Assembly (NCBI GenBank): GCA_964569385.1 | Contig: CAZMUM010000016.1 | Coordinates: 36,756 to 100,755, forward strand | Direction of reading: 5' to 3' | Source: JAADHX01 sp964569385 | GTDB taxonomy: Bacteria > Actinomycetota > Acidimicrobiia > Acidimicrobiales > Poriferisodalaceae | Length of the DNA stretch: 64,000 nt | In this document: positions 24,145 through 32,460 of the stretch, in pieces | Layout: the number at the start of each line of letters is the position of its first letter | Position numbering within the stretch: position 1 is the first letter of the stretch | Position numbers and translations under genes: made by a program | Notes under the pieces: model-generated | The model's database searches: none | Seen by the model: the letters and a program-made list of their open reading frames with translations, nothing else | What the model was told of the DNA's origin: nothing

Positions 24145-26249
24145 GACCCCGAACACCTCGCAATCGATCCATCCGACCGGAGTAGCCGGTAGTTGTTTCC
24201 GTTGCTGTAGCGGTCGATCTCAACAATGTTAGTTGAGCTAAGCCCGCCTCTGTATGGCGCGGAGCCAAACGAGTACACACTGCCGTTGGAGCGAACAATC
24301 CAGTATCCGGTGCCAGCCTTGTTGGTTTCGATGGAAACTGCATCTCCCACCGACAACCCGAGGCCGGGAAGAGATCCGTAGAACCCGGCGGAACCGAAGG
24401 AGAATACGCCACCATCAGACCCAAGCAGCCAGTAGCCGTTTCCTTGCGGTCGGGCGACGATGTCGACGATGTTTGTAACTGAAATTCCAAGCCCCGGTAG
24501 CGACCCGTAGAAGCCTGCGGAGCCGTAGGCAAAGATTCCGCCGTCCTTCGAGACCATCCAGTATCCACTGTTCGTTGAGTTGGTCATTGCCACGATTGGT
24601 TGTGTGAGGTTGAGATTCGACGAGTCACCGTAAAAGGCTGCCCCATATCGCTTGATTTGACCTTGATCGGTCACAATCCAGTATCCACCCCACGGATCGT
24701 TGTCCTCAATGTCTACGACGGAACCGAGAATTGGGCCGTCCGAGGGGTCGCCATGGAACGGAGCGCCGCCATGAGCGATTACGTCCCCGAATCCGCTTAC
24801 AGTCCAGATCTTTAGGGTATTCGTGGTGAACGAGGAGATCCCAACGAAGGTCGTTTGAGCAGTTCGGTAGCTCGCTACCGTGTACATCTGATCCCGCATC
24901 GTGCGCGCGTTGTCCTCGATCGCCGACCCTGTGGTCCACCCACCAAAGCTCACGGAAGGATTCGAGAAGTACATGATCCGGACACAGTCCGGGCACTGCT
25001 CTTCGCTCCATCCCGCATTGATGGTTCCCTTGTTCGCGCTGACGCTGACTTTGCCGCGGGAGTACGACGAGAATCCGCCCGGAGGGTTGGTGAAGGTGAG
25101 GTCGTGACCATTGCCAAAGTTGTGGCCCAACTCATGGGCGTACGTTAACTCGCACTCGAAGAAACATCCCGCATCCATGACAACGTAGGCTTCAGCACTG
25201 GCTAGCGGTCCGGGTTGGTATCCGCTTGCCTCGGCAGCACCCATATCGTCCGAAATGAATATGACGAGGTCAGCACCGAGGCGATCCCGCTCGTTTGATA
25301 CATCGTCTAGAACGCCATCGCTCACGTCTTCCAGGGGGGCGAGCGCCCCGTTGATCGTCGGGCCAGGCCAGTTCGTGTTCGCCTGGTAATACCCGATCAC
25401 CTTGATGCGGGCTGGAACCTGCGAGTTGAGCATCGCTAAGTTCAGCATCGCTGTCTCAGTCATGGACAGGGCCATGAACTGGTGTCGAGCCGCACCCCAA
25501 CTCACCGAGTTTCTATCTGCGATCTCTGCGATCGCTTGGGAATCGTAGGCCACGAGCAGATCAATCTTGGGTGAGCCTGGACCCCCTGTCGAGGTGAAAG
25601 CAGCTGCTGGAGCGCGATCGTTGTTAGTCGGCGGCTCCGAGGCCCGCAGCTGTGCCCGATCGGCTCGAAATTGAGCCTGCTCCTCACGCCATTCGGGTTG
25701 GCGGTCGTCGGCTGATGCCGGGTCCAACTCCGCAACGATCAAATTCCCGTCGCCCCCTACAGCGTGGATTCGAATATGGGAATCACCGTTGTTGGCGGTC
25801 CCGCCATCCAGGATTATCTTGAGCGTGATTGTGCCCTCAACAACAGCGGCCCCAAACCATCCTTGTCGCCCATCGCTCAGTTTGACGTTCCCAGCAAGAG
25901 AAGCTGTAGACGAACTCAGATCATCGACCAGGGTAGGGCTCAGTTCAGCGTCGACATCGTCGAAAACCCTGACTGATAGAGCCGCCTTACCGTCTGGTGT
26001 GAAACGACCAGCGAGTTCCAACACATCCACTGACAACTCTGCGACGGAGTCAAGCCCGCCCGAACGGCGAATAACGATTCCTTCTCCGAATGAGGCCGAC
26101 TCAGACACCAACTCGGCCGCAGCTGCCCGGCCGAGCGGTTGAACCGAGCTAACCGCCAGGTCCAAGGACTCGGCGGCCTCTGCGGCTACTGGTACAACCC
26201 CCGTCGAAACTAGTGCCACCACAATGAGCGACATGACAAATGCACGCAT
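24129..26249 (-). CDS. Secreted reprolysin-like metalloprotease with C-terminal repeats
   Basis: A 706-residue exported protein. Residues 1-26 are a signal peptide and about 27-220 a propeptide-like part. Residues 225-465 are a metzincin domain: the zinc motif HELGHNFGNGHD (His372, Glu373, His376, His382) and the Met-turn VRIMYFSNPSV (Met426), with a cysteine pair before each. Residues 475-700 carry the same GYW..SDGGVFSFGSAGFYGSLPGLG repeats as the partner gene. It probably cuts extracellular protein; the repeats may bind the target or the cell surface. The ATG at 26249 has GGAGGA before it; the longer frame to 26348 lacks that. Overlaps the repeat-only gene by 16 bases. Confidence 0.88.
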   Translation of the reverse strand: MRAFVMSLIVVALVSTGVVPVAAEAAESLDLAVSSVQPLGRAAAAELVSESASFGEGIVIRRSGGLDSVAELSVDVLELAGRFTPDGKAALSVRVFDDVDAELSPTLVDDLSSSTASLAGNVKLSDGRQGWFGAAVVEGTITLKIILDGGTANNGDSHIRIHAVGGDGNLIVAELDPASADDRQPEWREEQAQFRADRAQLRASEPPTNNDRAPAAAFTSTGGPGSPKIDLLVAYDSQAIAEIADRNSVSWGAARHQFMALSMTETAMLNLAMLNSQVPARIKVIGYYQANTNWPGPTINGALAPLEDVSDGVLDDVSNERDRLGADLVIFISDDMGAAEASGYQPGPLASAEAYVVMDAGCFFECELTYAHELGHNFGNGHDLTFTNPPGGFSSYSRGKVSVSANKGTINAGWSEEQCPDCVRIMYFSNPSVSFGGWTTGSAIEDNARTMRDQMYTVASYRTAQTTFVGISSFTTNTLKIWTVSGFGDVIAHGGAPFHGDPSDGPILGSVVDIEDNDPWGGYWIVTDQGQIKRYGAAFYGDSSNLNLTQPIVAMTNSTNSGYWMVSKDGGIFAYGSAGFYGSLPGLGISVTNIVDIVARPQGNGYWLLGSDGGVFSFGSAGFYGSLPGLGLSVGDAVSIETNKAGTGYWIVRSNGSVYSFGSAPYRGGLSSTNIVEIDRYSNGNNYRLLRSDGSIARCSGSCIWL

Positions 26250-26443
26250 ATGTATCCTCCACAAACGTCGATCCACTAAAGGTGCAGGGTTTTGGCGGCA
26301 GAAATATGACAGGAATGAAGCCTGTGCCTTCTGGGGTAGCGATATCACACCTGCTCCGGAAGGACATCCGGTACATCGCCTGATTTAATGCCCTAGAATC
26401 GGGGCGACGAATATGGTTCCGTTGCAAATGCTACGGTTCAGAG

Positions 26444-27184
26444 ATGGTGGACGCTACAAGCCGTGTTCAGTTGCTTTCTACTGCGCAGCTCGCTGAATAC
26501 ATCTCGATCGAGATAGTGAACTGTCATCGCCTAGGTGTGCTTCCCGGCGACATCGACGAGCCGTGGACGAAAGAGTTTCACGACCGAGCAGTCGTAACAT
26601 ACAGGCGGGGCCTACCTGATTGGTACATCGACCGACTGGCAGTCCAAATTGCGGATGCTGTGACTGCAATCCAGTTGATAGCAACAGCGAGTCCGATCAC
26701 TCTAGACTTCACTCAGTTTGTATCAAACGCATCGCGAGCGTTCTGTCCTAACGCGAAACGTCGTTCACTGATGGCGACACTCCCACGGCCGGATCGGCCA
26801 GAAGTCGCATTGCCCGGCCTGGCCCACATTGAAAATTTGGCCACACTCGTTTCGCGGGATGGCGCGTTGATATCGATGCACGCGATGGCAGACGCTCGTA
26901 GAGAAATCGCAACGCACGCGTTTGGCGTTACGACCGACGAGATGTACGTCGCTGATCACGTATCACGCGGTATCAGGCGTATCGATATCGCTGTCGCTCT
27001 AGTGATTTCAGAGCGTTCCGTTTACCGATTGCAGCAATCGTTCACAAAGAAGCTCCGTAAAACAAACTTTCCTAGCGCATTGAGAGCAGCATCGGACGCT
27101 GGACTATTCCCATCGACAGCCAAGGGCTCAGACCGATTCGGGCCCGAAATCTCTCTAGTTCATCCTCCCGCCGTAAAGCGCTAG
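26444..27184 (+). CDS. Possible regulator with LuxR-type C-terminal HTH
   Basis: A 246-residue protein. The N-terminal 165 residues match nothing I know. The C-terminal 70 residues read as a LuxR/sigma-4-type HTH: YVADHVSRGIRRIDIAVAL, VISERSVYRLQQSFTKKL, then R.TNFPSALRAASDAGLFP. The 'G....IA..L.+SER.V...+....KKL.....ALRAA..G' spacing is the response-regulator DNA-binding pattern. The gene is more AT-rich than its neighbours and divergent from the protease, suggesting acquired DNA and perhaps control of that gene. Its end overlaps the degenerate IS630 gene by 30 bases. Confidence 0.55.
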   Translation: MVDATSRVQLLSTAQLAEYISIEIVNCHRLGVLPGDIDEPWTKEFHDRAVVTYRRGLPDWYIDRLAVQIADAVTAIQLIATASPITLDFTQFVSNASRAFCPNAKRRSLMATLPRPDRPEVALPGLAHIENLATLVSRDGALISMHAMADARREIATHAFGVTTDEMYVADHVSRGIRRIDIAVALVISERSVYRLQQSFTKKLRKTNFPSALRAASDAGLFPSTAKGSDRFGPEISLVHPPAVKR

Positions 27185-27702
27185 CGCACGAGTGGTGTGT
27201 AGCGGCTTCAGTGTGGGCGGCTTGTCCTCGTTGGACTTTGGTGATGATGTCTTGGTCCAGGCGAACGATTCGGGGTCGCGGTTCCATCCTGATGTCCAGA
27301 GATCGATCGTTGATTCGAGATCGTCGACCGGGGTGAAGCTGGTGTTGGTGAGCGCTTTGCGGGTCAACACCGAGAACCAGTCTTCGATCAAGTTCAGCCA
27401 CGACGCAGATGTCGGCGTGAGTGCGGATGCCAGCGGGGTCCGGTGTCGTGACGCACTTCGCCCGGTCGCCCGGTCCCTTGCAACTGGCGGACGACAGTTC
27501 GTCGCCGCGAATCGATCTGCGGTGCCATTGGGTTGCAATGGGTCATTGTCTTGTTGCGACCGGGTTTCATCGGCAACGACGGCTGGGTGGGTGCGGTCCA
27601 ACGCCTGACACGATTCGAAGTCTGGGTCGTTGGACAGCTTGAACGAGTCAACGCCTCAACCGCCTCACGATCCGCAACCGACAGTTTCATGATCCGAACC
27701 AT
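27155..27702 (-). pseudogene. Degenerate IS630-family transposase, right copy
   Basis: Frames on the minus strand hold pieces of one IS630-type transposase. The first residues MVRIMKLSVADREAVEALTRS match the family N-terminus. A second frame carries LSNDPDFE..CQALDRTHP. A third carries LPMKPGRNKTMTH. A fourth frame ends with TPTSASWLNLIEDWFSVLTR and the following helix. The normal HTH region and first catalytic Asp segment between the N-terminus and 'QALDRT' are deleted, and at least two frame changes separate the pieces. It cannot encode an active enzyme. Terminal inverted repeats were not found. Confidence 0.75.
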
Positions 27703-27721
27703 GTCACACCACTAGAGGCAA

Positions 27722-28231
27722 CTAGACGGCTGGTGAGAGCCATCCGCCCCACTCAGGCCGGTGTTCTACCGCGGCAACAACTAGCACCGTGCTAGGGCGC
27801 CGTGGCTGTCGTTTCAGCGTCCAGCCCAGGTCTGACAGGCTGCGGCTGGCCTTGGTGGAGTTGTGCTGTGCGCACATGAGCACACAGTTCTCCCACGTAG
27901 TTTTGCCACCGGTCGATTTCGGCACGATGTGGTCGATGGTGTCACCACGACGATCACAACCCGAAACCTGGCACCCATTTTGGTCGCGCGCAACTAGACC
28001 AGGCTTGGAGAAGGCAGGCTGGCGTCGCACTCTCATCGACGCAAACGAAACCATCCGCACCAGCCGAACAACGTTGGGGCGAGGAAACTCGAGGCCACCA
28101 GCAGAACGAACAACCCGGTCGCCATCTTGTTCGACCATCTCGGCTCGACCAGTGAACACCAGGCCAATAGCACGTTTCCAAGACACAACGGCCAACGGTT
28201 CATATGACGCATTTAGCAGTAGGACGGACAC
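27722..28231 (-). CDS. HNH endonuclease
   Basis: The 169-residue protein has the HNH-5 pattern common in Actinomycetota: LLLNASYEPLAVVSWKRAI at the N-terminus and KPGLVARD in the middle. The zinc/catalytic core follows: C..SGC then TIDHIVPKSTGGKTTWENCV and CAQHNSTKASRSL. The GTG at 28231 follows GGGAGG with an 8-base spacer and is preferred to the longer frame from 28321. Its role is not set by the neighbours. Confidence 0.85.
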   Translation of the reverse strand: MSVLLLNASYEPLAVVSWKRAIGLVFTGRAEMVEQDGDRVVRSAGGLEFPRPNVVRLVRMVSFASMRVRRQPAFSKPGLVARDQNGCQVSGCDRRGDTIDHIVPKSTGGKTTWENCVLMCAQHNSTKASRSLSDLGWTLKRQPRRPSTVLVVAAVEHRPEWGGWLSPAV

Positions 28232-28291
28232 GACGTTCACCTCCCATGGGGTTCTTCGAGTGACGGGTTGGATTGACAATAATGTTTGCAA

Positions 28292-28364
28292 AGCCCTTAC
28301 GAGGGTTTGAACCTCAGACACTCTGGGTCGAAACCAGACTCTATGTCCACTGAGTTACAGGAAT
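28292..28364 (-). tRNA. Decayed tRNA-like element (anticodon loop would read UCG, Arg)
   Basis: On the minus strand a D-arm-like ACTC..GAGT, an anticodon stem TCTGG/CCAGA with loop TTTCGAC, a 5-base variable region, and a T-arm TGAGG-TTCAAAC-CCTCG lie in correct order and spacing. The would-be acceptor strands (28358-28364 and 28293-28299) do not pair, and one base is missing between the D and anticodon stems. It is therefore a relic rather than a working tRNA; the identity as Arg(UCG) is inference from the loop. Confidence 0.35.
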
Positions 28365-28457
28365 TAGGACCGTCCTGTCACCGGGAAACGTTCGCGGGCG
28401 AACCAATGCCGGTGCCAGGAGTGGTCTCGCAACGCCAAGGACCGAATAGGTCATCGG

Positions 28458-29726
28458 CTAGTCAACAACGCGCTGAGCCTTGCCCTCGCTCCTCGGAACC
28501 TGGCCAGGCGCCACAACTTCGACCGTCGCGGTCACACCGACCATCGACTTGATCTGGTTGCGGGCCTCGCCAGCCATACGATCGGCATCGGCCTCAGGCA
28601 CCAAAACCGAAGACTCGACGCGAACAGTTAGCCCGGCCATGTTGCCATCCTCGATTTTGTGGAGCTGGTAGTGCGCCGACAGGCCGTCGACCTTCATCAG
28701 TTCGTGCTCGATCTGGGACGGGTACACGTTCACGCCACGAATGATCAACATGTCATCGCTGCGTCCGGTTATGCGAGCCAGCCGCCGCATGGTGCGAGCC
28801 GTGCCTGGAAGCAGCGTCGTAACGTCGCGGGTCCGGTAGCGAATGATCGGGAGGGCTTCTTTGCTGAGTGAGGTAAGGACAAGCTCGCCCTCCTCGCCGT
28901 CGGGAAGAACCTCACCCGTTTCGGGGTCGATGATCTCTGGAAAGAAGTGGTCTTCCCAGATGGTCAGGCCATCCTTAGTTTCGACGCACTCCTGAGCGAC
29001 CCCAGGCCCGATCACTTCCGAAAGACCGTAAATGTCGACGGCGTCGAGCCCCAAGCGGTCCTCGATCGTTGCCCGCATGCCCTCGGTCCACGGTTCGGCG
29101 CCAAAGATCCCCACCTTTAACGAACACGCGGCCGGATCTAGGCCCTGCCGTTCCATCTCGTCGATGAGGTTCAGGCAATAGGACGGTGTCACCATGATGA
29201 CCGCGGGTTCAAAATCGGTAATCAGATTGACCTGCTTCTCGGTCTGGCCTCCACCCATCGGTACAACAGTGCAACCAAGGCGCTCGGCACCATAGTGGGC
29301 TCCTAGGCCGCCTGTGAATAGGCCGTAGCCGTACGAGATGTGCACAATGTCGCCACGACGTCCGCCAGCTGCGTAGATCGACCTGGCCACAACATTGGCC
29401 CACAAGTCGATGTCGTTCTGCGTGTAACCGACCACCGTTGGCTTACCTGTGGTTCCCGACGATGCATGCACACGAACGAGGTCGGTTCGGGCTACCGCGA
29501 ACATTCCAAATGGGTAGGCGTCGCGCAGGTTGTCCTTCACAAGGAATGGCAGCTTCGCAATGTCGTCGATCGAGCCGATGTCGTCTGGGTGCACCCCCGC
29601 CTGGTCAAAGGCCGAGCGATAGTGATCGATGCGTGCGTATGCGTTCTGCACGGTGGCTAACAGTCGCCGACTCTGGAGCGATCGCAGTTCGTCGACTGAT
29701 GCGGTCTCGATCGGTTCGTAGCCCAT
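28458..29726 (-). CDS. paaK: Phenylacetate--CoA ligase PaaK
   Basis: Activates phenylacetate with ATP and CoA, the entry step of aerobic phenylacetate catabolism. The 422-residue protein has the adenylate-forming signatures: ASSGTTGKPTVVGYT (about 89-103), the DIYGLSEVIGPGVAQEC segment with its pocket, the RYRTRDVT site, and the C-terminal RSDDMLIIRGVNVYPSQIE hinge. It ends the paa run: the stop of paaE lies 44 bases upstream. All major parts of a PaaK are present at the usual length. Confidence 0.95.
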   Translation of the reverse strand: MGYEPIETASVDELRSLQSRRLLATVQNAYARIDHYRSAFDQAGVHPDDIGSIDDIAKLPFLVKDNLRDAYPFGMFAVARTDLVRVHASSGTTGKPTVVGYTQNDIDLWANVVARSIYAAGGRRGDIVHISYGYGLFTGGLGAHYGAERLGCTVVPMGGGQTEKQVNLITDFEPAVIMVTPSYCLNLIDEMERQGLDPAACSLKVGIFGAEPWTEGMRATIEDRLGLDAVDIYGLSEVIGPGVAQECVETKDGLTIWEDHFFPEIIDPETGEVLPDGEEGELVLTSLSKEALPIIRYRTRDVTTLLPGTARTMRRLARITGRSDDMLIIRGVNVYPSQIEHELMKVDGLSAHYQLHKIEDGNMAGLTVRVESSVLVPEADADRMAGEARNQIKSMVGVTATVEVVAPGQVPRSEGKAQRVVD

Positions 29727-29770
29727 TCAACTTCCTAACGTTGTCCGCTTAGGTCTCGGCGTCATTCGTG

Positions 29771-30865
29771 TTAGCGGTCGAAGTCGACCGTGATCGTCGA
29801 CGAGGTCGGGTGAGCCTGACATGTGAGGATGAACCCACCCTCGGCGTCTCCAGGGACGAGCCCGTGGGTTACACCCATGGTGACCTTGCCTTCGGACAGA
29901 TGAGCGCGACATGACGAACAGACTCCCGCCCGGCACGAGAACGGAACGTCGGGCCGAACCCGTTGGGCCGCATCAAGAATGGTGTCGCCCTCGTACATGT
30001 CGAACGCCACCCGTCGGCCATGCAATAACGCGGACCCGGTCGCAATCGGACTTGCATCGTCGGACACAACTGCGGGCCCAGCTGACTCGACTCGACCAAC
30101 CTGAGCTGACGTAAACAACTCGTCATGTATCAGATCGGGGTCGATGCCTCGGGTTTCATACACGGCACGAACGGTCTCGACTAGCTCCTCTGGACCACAA
30201 ACAAAGACGTGGTCGGGGGCGACATCCAACATTGCTGAATCCAGGAACGCTTCGAAGCGAGCCGCATCGGGGCGGCCGCTGAGTAGCGGAGAATCGGTCG
30301 GCTCTCGGGTCAGTACATGCCAGATACGAAAGCGGCCTAAGTACTGATTTCGTAACGCCTCAATTTCGGGCAACAACATGATCGATGCCAGCGTCTGATC
30401 GATCTGAAGCAGGGTCACCACCGAGTTGGCTTCGGCCTCAAGAACAGTCGCCGCGATCGAAGCGATTGGAGTGATGCCGCTCCCGGCCGCAATGAGCGAA
30501 TATGTCCTCGCCGCGGCCGGGTCGAGAGTGTGGGTGAAACTGCCCGTCGGCGTCATTACCCGGAGCCGGTCGCCCTTAGCCAGCTCCGTGTTGGCCCAGG
30601 TCGAGAACACTCCACCTTCGACTCGTTTGATTCCGACGGTAAGTTCGCCGCTCTGGGCCGATGAACAGATCGAATAGCTCCGGCGCACCTCGACATCGTC
30701 GAAGTCACGGCTAAACGTCAGGTGCTGGCCATGCGCGAAACCGAAACGTTCGTCGACGCCGGCATCGAGGGTCACCACCACCGAGTTGGCCGTGTCGCGT
30801 CTGACATCGGTGACGGTCAGCGTGGCAAACGTCGGCGCCGACGACGACGTATTCGGGCTGGACAT
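29771..30865 (-). CDS. paaE: Phenylacetyl-CoA epoxidase reductase PaaE
   Basis: Electron donor for the PaaABC di-iron oxygenase. The 364-residue protein has an FAD-binding domain (RRSYSICSS), an NAD domain (AAGSGITPIASI, VFVCGPEELV), and a C-terminal plant-type [2Fe-2S] domain. The cysteines of that cluster are CRAGVCSSCRAHL plus the late CQAH cysteine. The ATG at 30865 starts 2 bases after the paaD stop. The gene product uses NADPH in known homologues. Confidence 0.95.
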   Translation of the reverse strand: MSSPNTSSSAPTFATLTVTDVRRDTANSVVVTLDAGVDERFGFAHGQHLTFSRDFDDVEVRRSYSICSSAQSGELTVGIKRVEGGVFSTWANTELAKGDRLRVMTPTGSFTHTLDPAAARTYSLIAAGSGITPIASIAATVLEAEANSVVTLLQIDQTLASIMLLPEIEALRNQYLGRFRIWHVLTREPTDSPLLSGRPDAARFEAFLDSAMLDVAPDHVFVCGPEELVETVRAVYETRGIDPDLIHDELFTSAQVGRVESAGPAVVSDDASPIATGSALLHGRRVAFDMYEGDTILDAAQRVRPDVPFSCRAGVCSSCRAHLSEGKVTMGVTHGLVPGDAEGGFILTCQAHPTSSTITVDFDR

Positions 30866-30867
30866 AC

Positions 30868-31338
30868 CTACAGCGCCTTGAAAGCTTCGAACGGTTCGCT
30901 GCACGCCTGGCAGCTATAGAGCACCTTGCACGCCGTTGATCCGAAATCGGAGTTGCGGCGGGTGCGCCGAGACCCACACCGTGGGCACTCGACAGGTAAG
31001 TCGAGCGCAACGGTCGGGTCTGGCGTGGCCCGGCCTGGGGGCGCAATCCCGGCCGCCTTAAGCTTGCGATGACCGTCGCTGGTGATCCAGTCCGTTGTCC
31101 AAGGTGGGCTCATCACAAACTCGACACGTGGTTCGAGGCCAACGCCACGCACCGCAGCCTCAATGTCGACACGTATCTGTTCGGTTGCTGGGCAGCCGGT
31201 GTATGTCGGCGTGATGGTCACTACGACTGTGCCACCGGTGGCTTGGACCGATCGCACCATGCCCAGATCGCCGATGGTGACATAAGGAAGCTCTGGGTCT
31301 TCGACCGACCGAACGAGATCCGCTATAGCGCTCACCAC
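30868..31338 (-). CDS. paaD: Phenylacetyl-CoA epoxidase subunit PaaD
   Basis: A MIP18-type protein (DUF59) of 156 residues. It has the N-terminal VEDPELPYVTIGDLGMV and the TPTYTGCPATE cysteine motif, and a C-terminal zinc ribbon CPRCG...CQAC. PaaD is needed for epoxidase activity, probably for iron-sulfur or di-iron maturation. The GTG overlaps the paaC stop by a few bases; a second GTG three bases on is equally possible. Confidence 0.93.
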   Translation of the reverse strand: MVSAIADLVRSVEDPELPYVTIGDLGMVRSVQATGGTVVVTITPTYTGCPATEQIRVDIEAAVRGVGLEPRVEFVMSPPWTTDWITSDGHRKLKAAGIAPPGRATPDPTVALDLPVECPRCGSRRTRRNSDFGSTACKVLYSCQACSEPFEAFKAL

Positions 31339-32099
31339 TTCGTTCCGACCTTATGAGCTCGAGCCACACTCTGAAGCTCGGCCACCAGCGGAGCCAGATA
31401 TTCCGAGTGCTCCCCAGCCCATCCACCCGTCGCCATTGCGACGTTGCGTGGTACCCGAAGCGTGGCCTCAACGAGGGCTTCTTCTACGGTTGTGGTCCAG
31501 CGTTCGCCCAAGTCGATTTCGCCGATGAGACCCGCCAGCCTGAGCTCGGACTCGTCGTCGTTAGAAGCCATTTCGCCGGTGAGGGCCCATAGCTCGTCAA
31601 CTGCGTTTTGGGTGCGACGATGGCTTTCGGCAGTGCCATCGCCAAGTCGTACTACCCAGCCTCGCGAATGGCGCAGATGGAAACTGGTTTCTCTGTGGGC
31701 CCGAACAGCGAGGGCAGCGAGAGTTGAGTCGGTACTAGCGCGCATCGAATCCCAGTACGCGATTGCGTAAGCGTCGTGAAAGAACTGGCGGACCATCGTG
31801 TGCGCGAAGTCGCCGTTTGGCTGCTCGACGATAAGCGGATTAAGGAATTCGTTGGGGTCGCGCCAATAGGCGAAGTGGTCCTCGTCGTGGCCCAGACCCT
31901 CCAAGGTTCCGGCGTAGGTATACAGATGCCGAGCCTGCCCAATTAGGTCGAGGCTGATGTTGGCCAGGGCTACGTCTTGTTCAATTTCGGGAGAATGAGT
32001 GATGCACTGCCCTAGCCGTTGGGCCAGTATCAGGGCGCGATCGCCGTGCCGCAGAACATGTCGCAGGAGTGATGATCGATCGGCAACAGCAGCCATCAC
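31332..32099 (-). CDS. paaC: Phenylacetyl-CoA epoxidase structural subunit PaaC
   Basis: PaaC is the ferritin-like partner of PaaA without the di-iron site in the oxygenase. The 255-residue protein shows PEIEQDVALANISLDLIGQA, YAGTLEGLGHDEDHFAYWRD and HRETSFHLRHSRGWVVRLGDGT, all diagnostic. It overlaps the paaB stop in a TGATG junction, or by four bases if the upstream GTG is the start. Confidence 0.94.
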   Translation of the reverse strand: MMAAVADRSSLLRHVLRHGDRALILAQRLGQCITHSPEIEQDVALANISLDLIGQARHLYTYAGTLEGLGHDEDHFAYWRDPNEFLNPLIVEQPNGDFAHTMVRQFFHDAYAIAYWDSMRASTDSTLAALAVRAHRETSFHLRHSRGWVVRLGDGTAESHRRTQNAVDELWALTGEMASNDDESELRLAGLIGEIDLGERWTTTVEEALVEATLRVPRNVAMATGGWAGEHSEYLAPLVAELQSVARAHKVGTKW

Positions 32100-32362
32100 A
32101 TGTAGTCGACTTCGGCCGGAAGTTCGTAGTGGGCCGGGAAGCGATAGTCCTTCCCGACGGCTGGATCGAACAACTCGGCTTCGTTCTTCGGATCAGAGGC
32201 AACAACATCGCTAGATCGCACAACCCAAATGCTCAAGCCTTCCTGGCGCCGAGTAAACAGATCGCGCCCAAATTGAAGAGCAGTCTCACTATCAGGGGCA
32301 TGGACCGAACCGAAGTGGACATGGTCGACCCCTCGGCGAGCCCGCACAAAAACCTCCCACAT
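32096..32362 (-). CDS. paaB: Phenylacetyl-CoA epoxidase small subunit PaaB
   Basis: A PaaB of 88 residues: WEVFVRARRGVDHVHFGSVH at the start, then the A.DSETAL.FGRDLFTRR motif, and a C-terminal PAHYELPAEVDYM. PaaB bridges PaaA-PaaC dimers. The ATG at 32362 is preceded by a 33-bp copy of sequence from the end of paaA (see the repeat at 32357-32460). The frame open further upstream is an artefact of that duplication. Confidence 0.93.
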   Translation of the reverse strand: MWEVFVRARRGVDHVHFGSVHAPDSETALQFGRDLFTRRQEGLSIWVVRSSDVVASDPKNEAELFDPAVGKDYRFPAHYELPAEVDYM

Positions 32363-32460
32363 TGGCCACGTAGAACTCACGCCACCACCCCAACCACGAC
32401 AGCCACCGACCCCAGAAAGGCGCCGCGCCACATTGGCCACGTAGAACTCACGCCACCACC
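32357..32460. repeat. 33-bp direct repeat joining paaA and paaB
   Basis: The 33-bp stretches 32357-32389 and 32428-32460 are identical, with a 71-base period. The copy at 32428 contains the last codons and stop of paaA; the copy at 32357 lies across the start of paaB and repeats the paaA ending just before it. The intervening 18-codon frame (MWRGAFLGSVAVVVGVVA) starts at the ATG in the first copy and ends at the repeated stop. A local tandem duplication is the likely origin. Confidence 0.9.
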
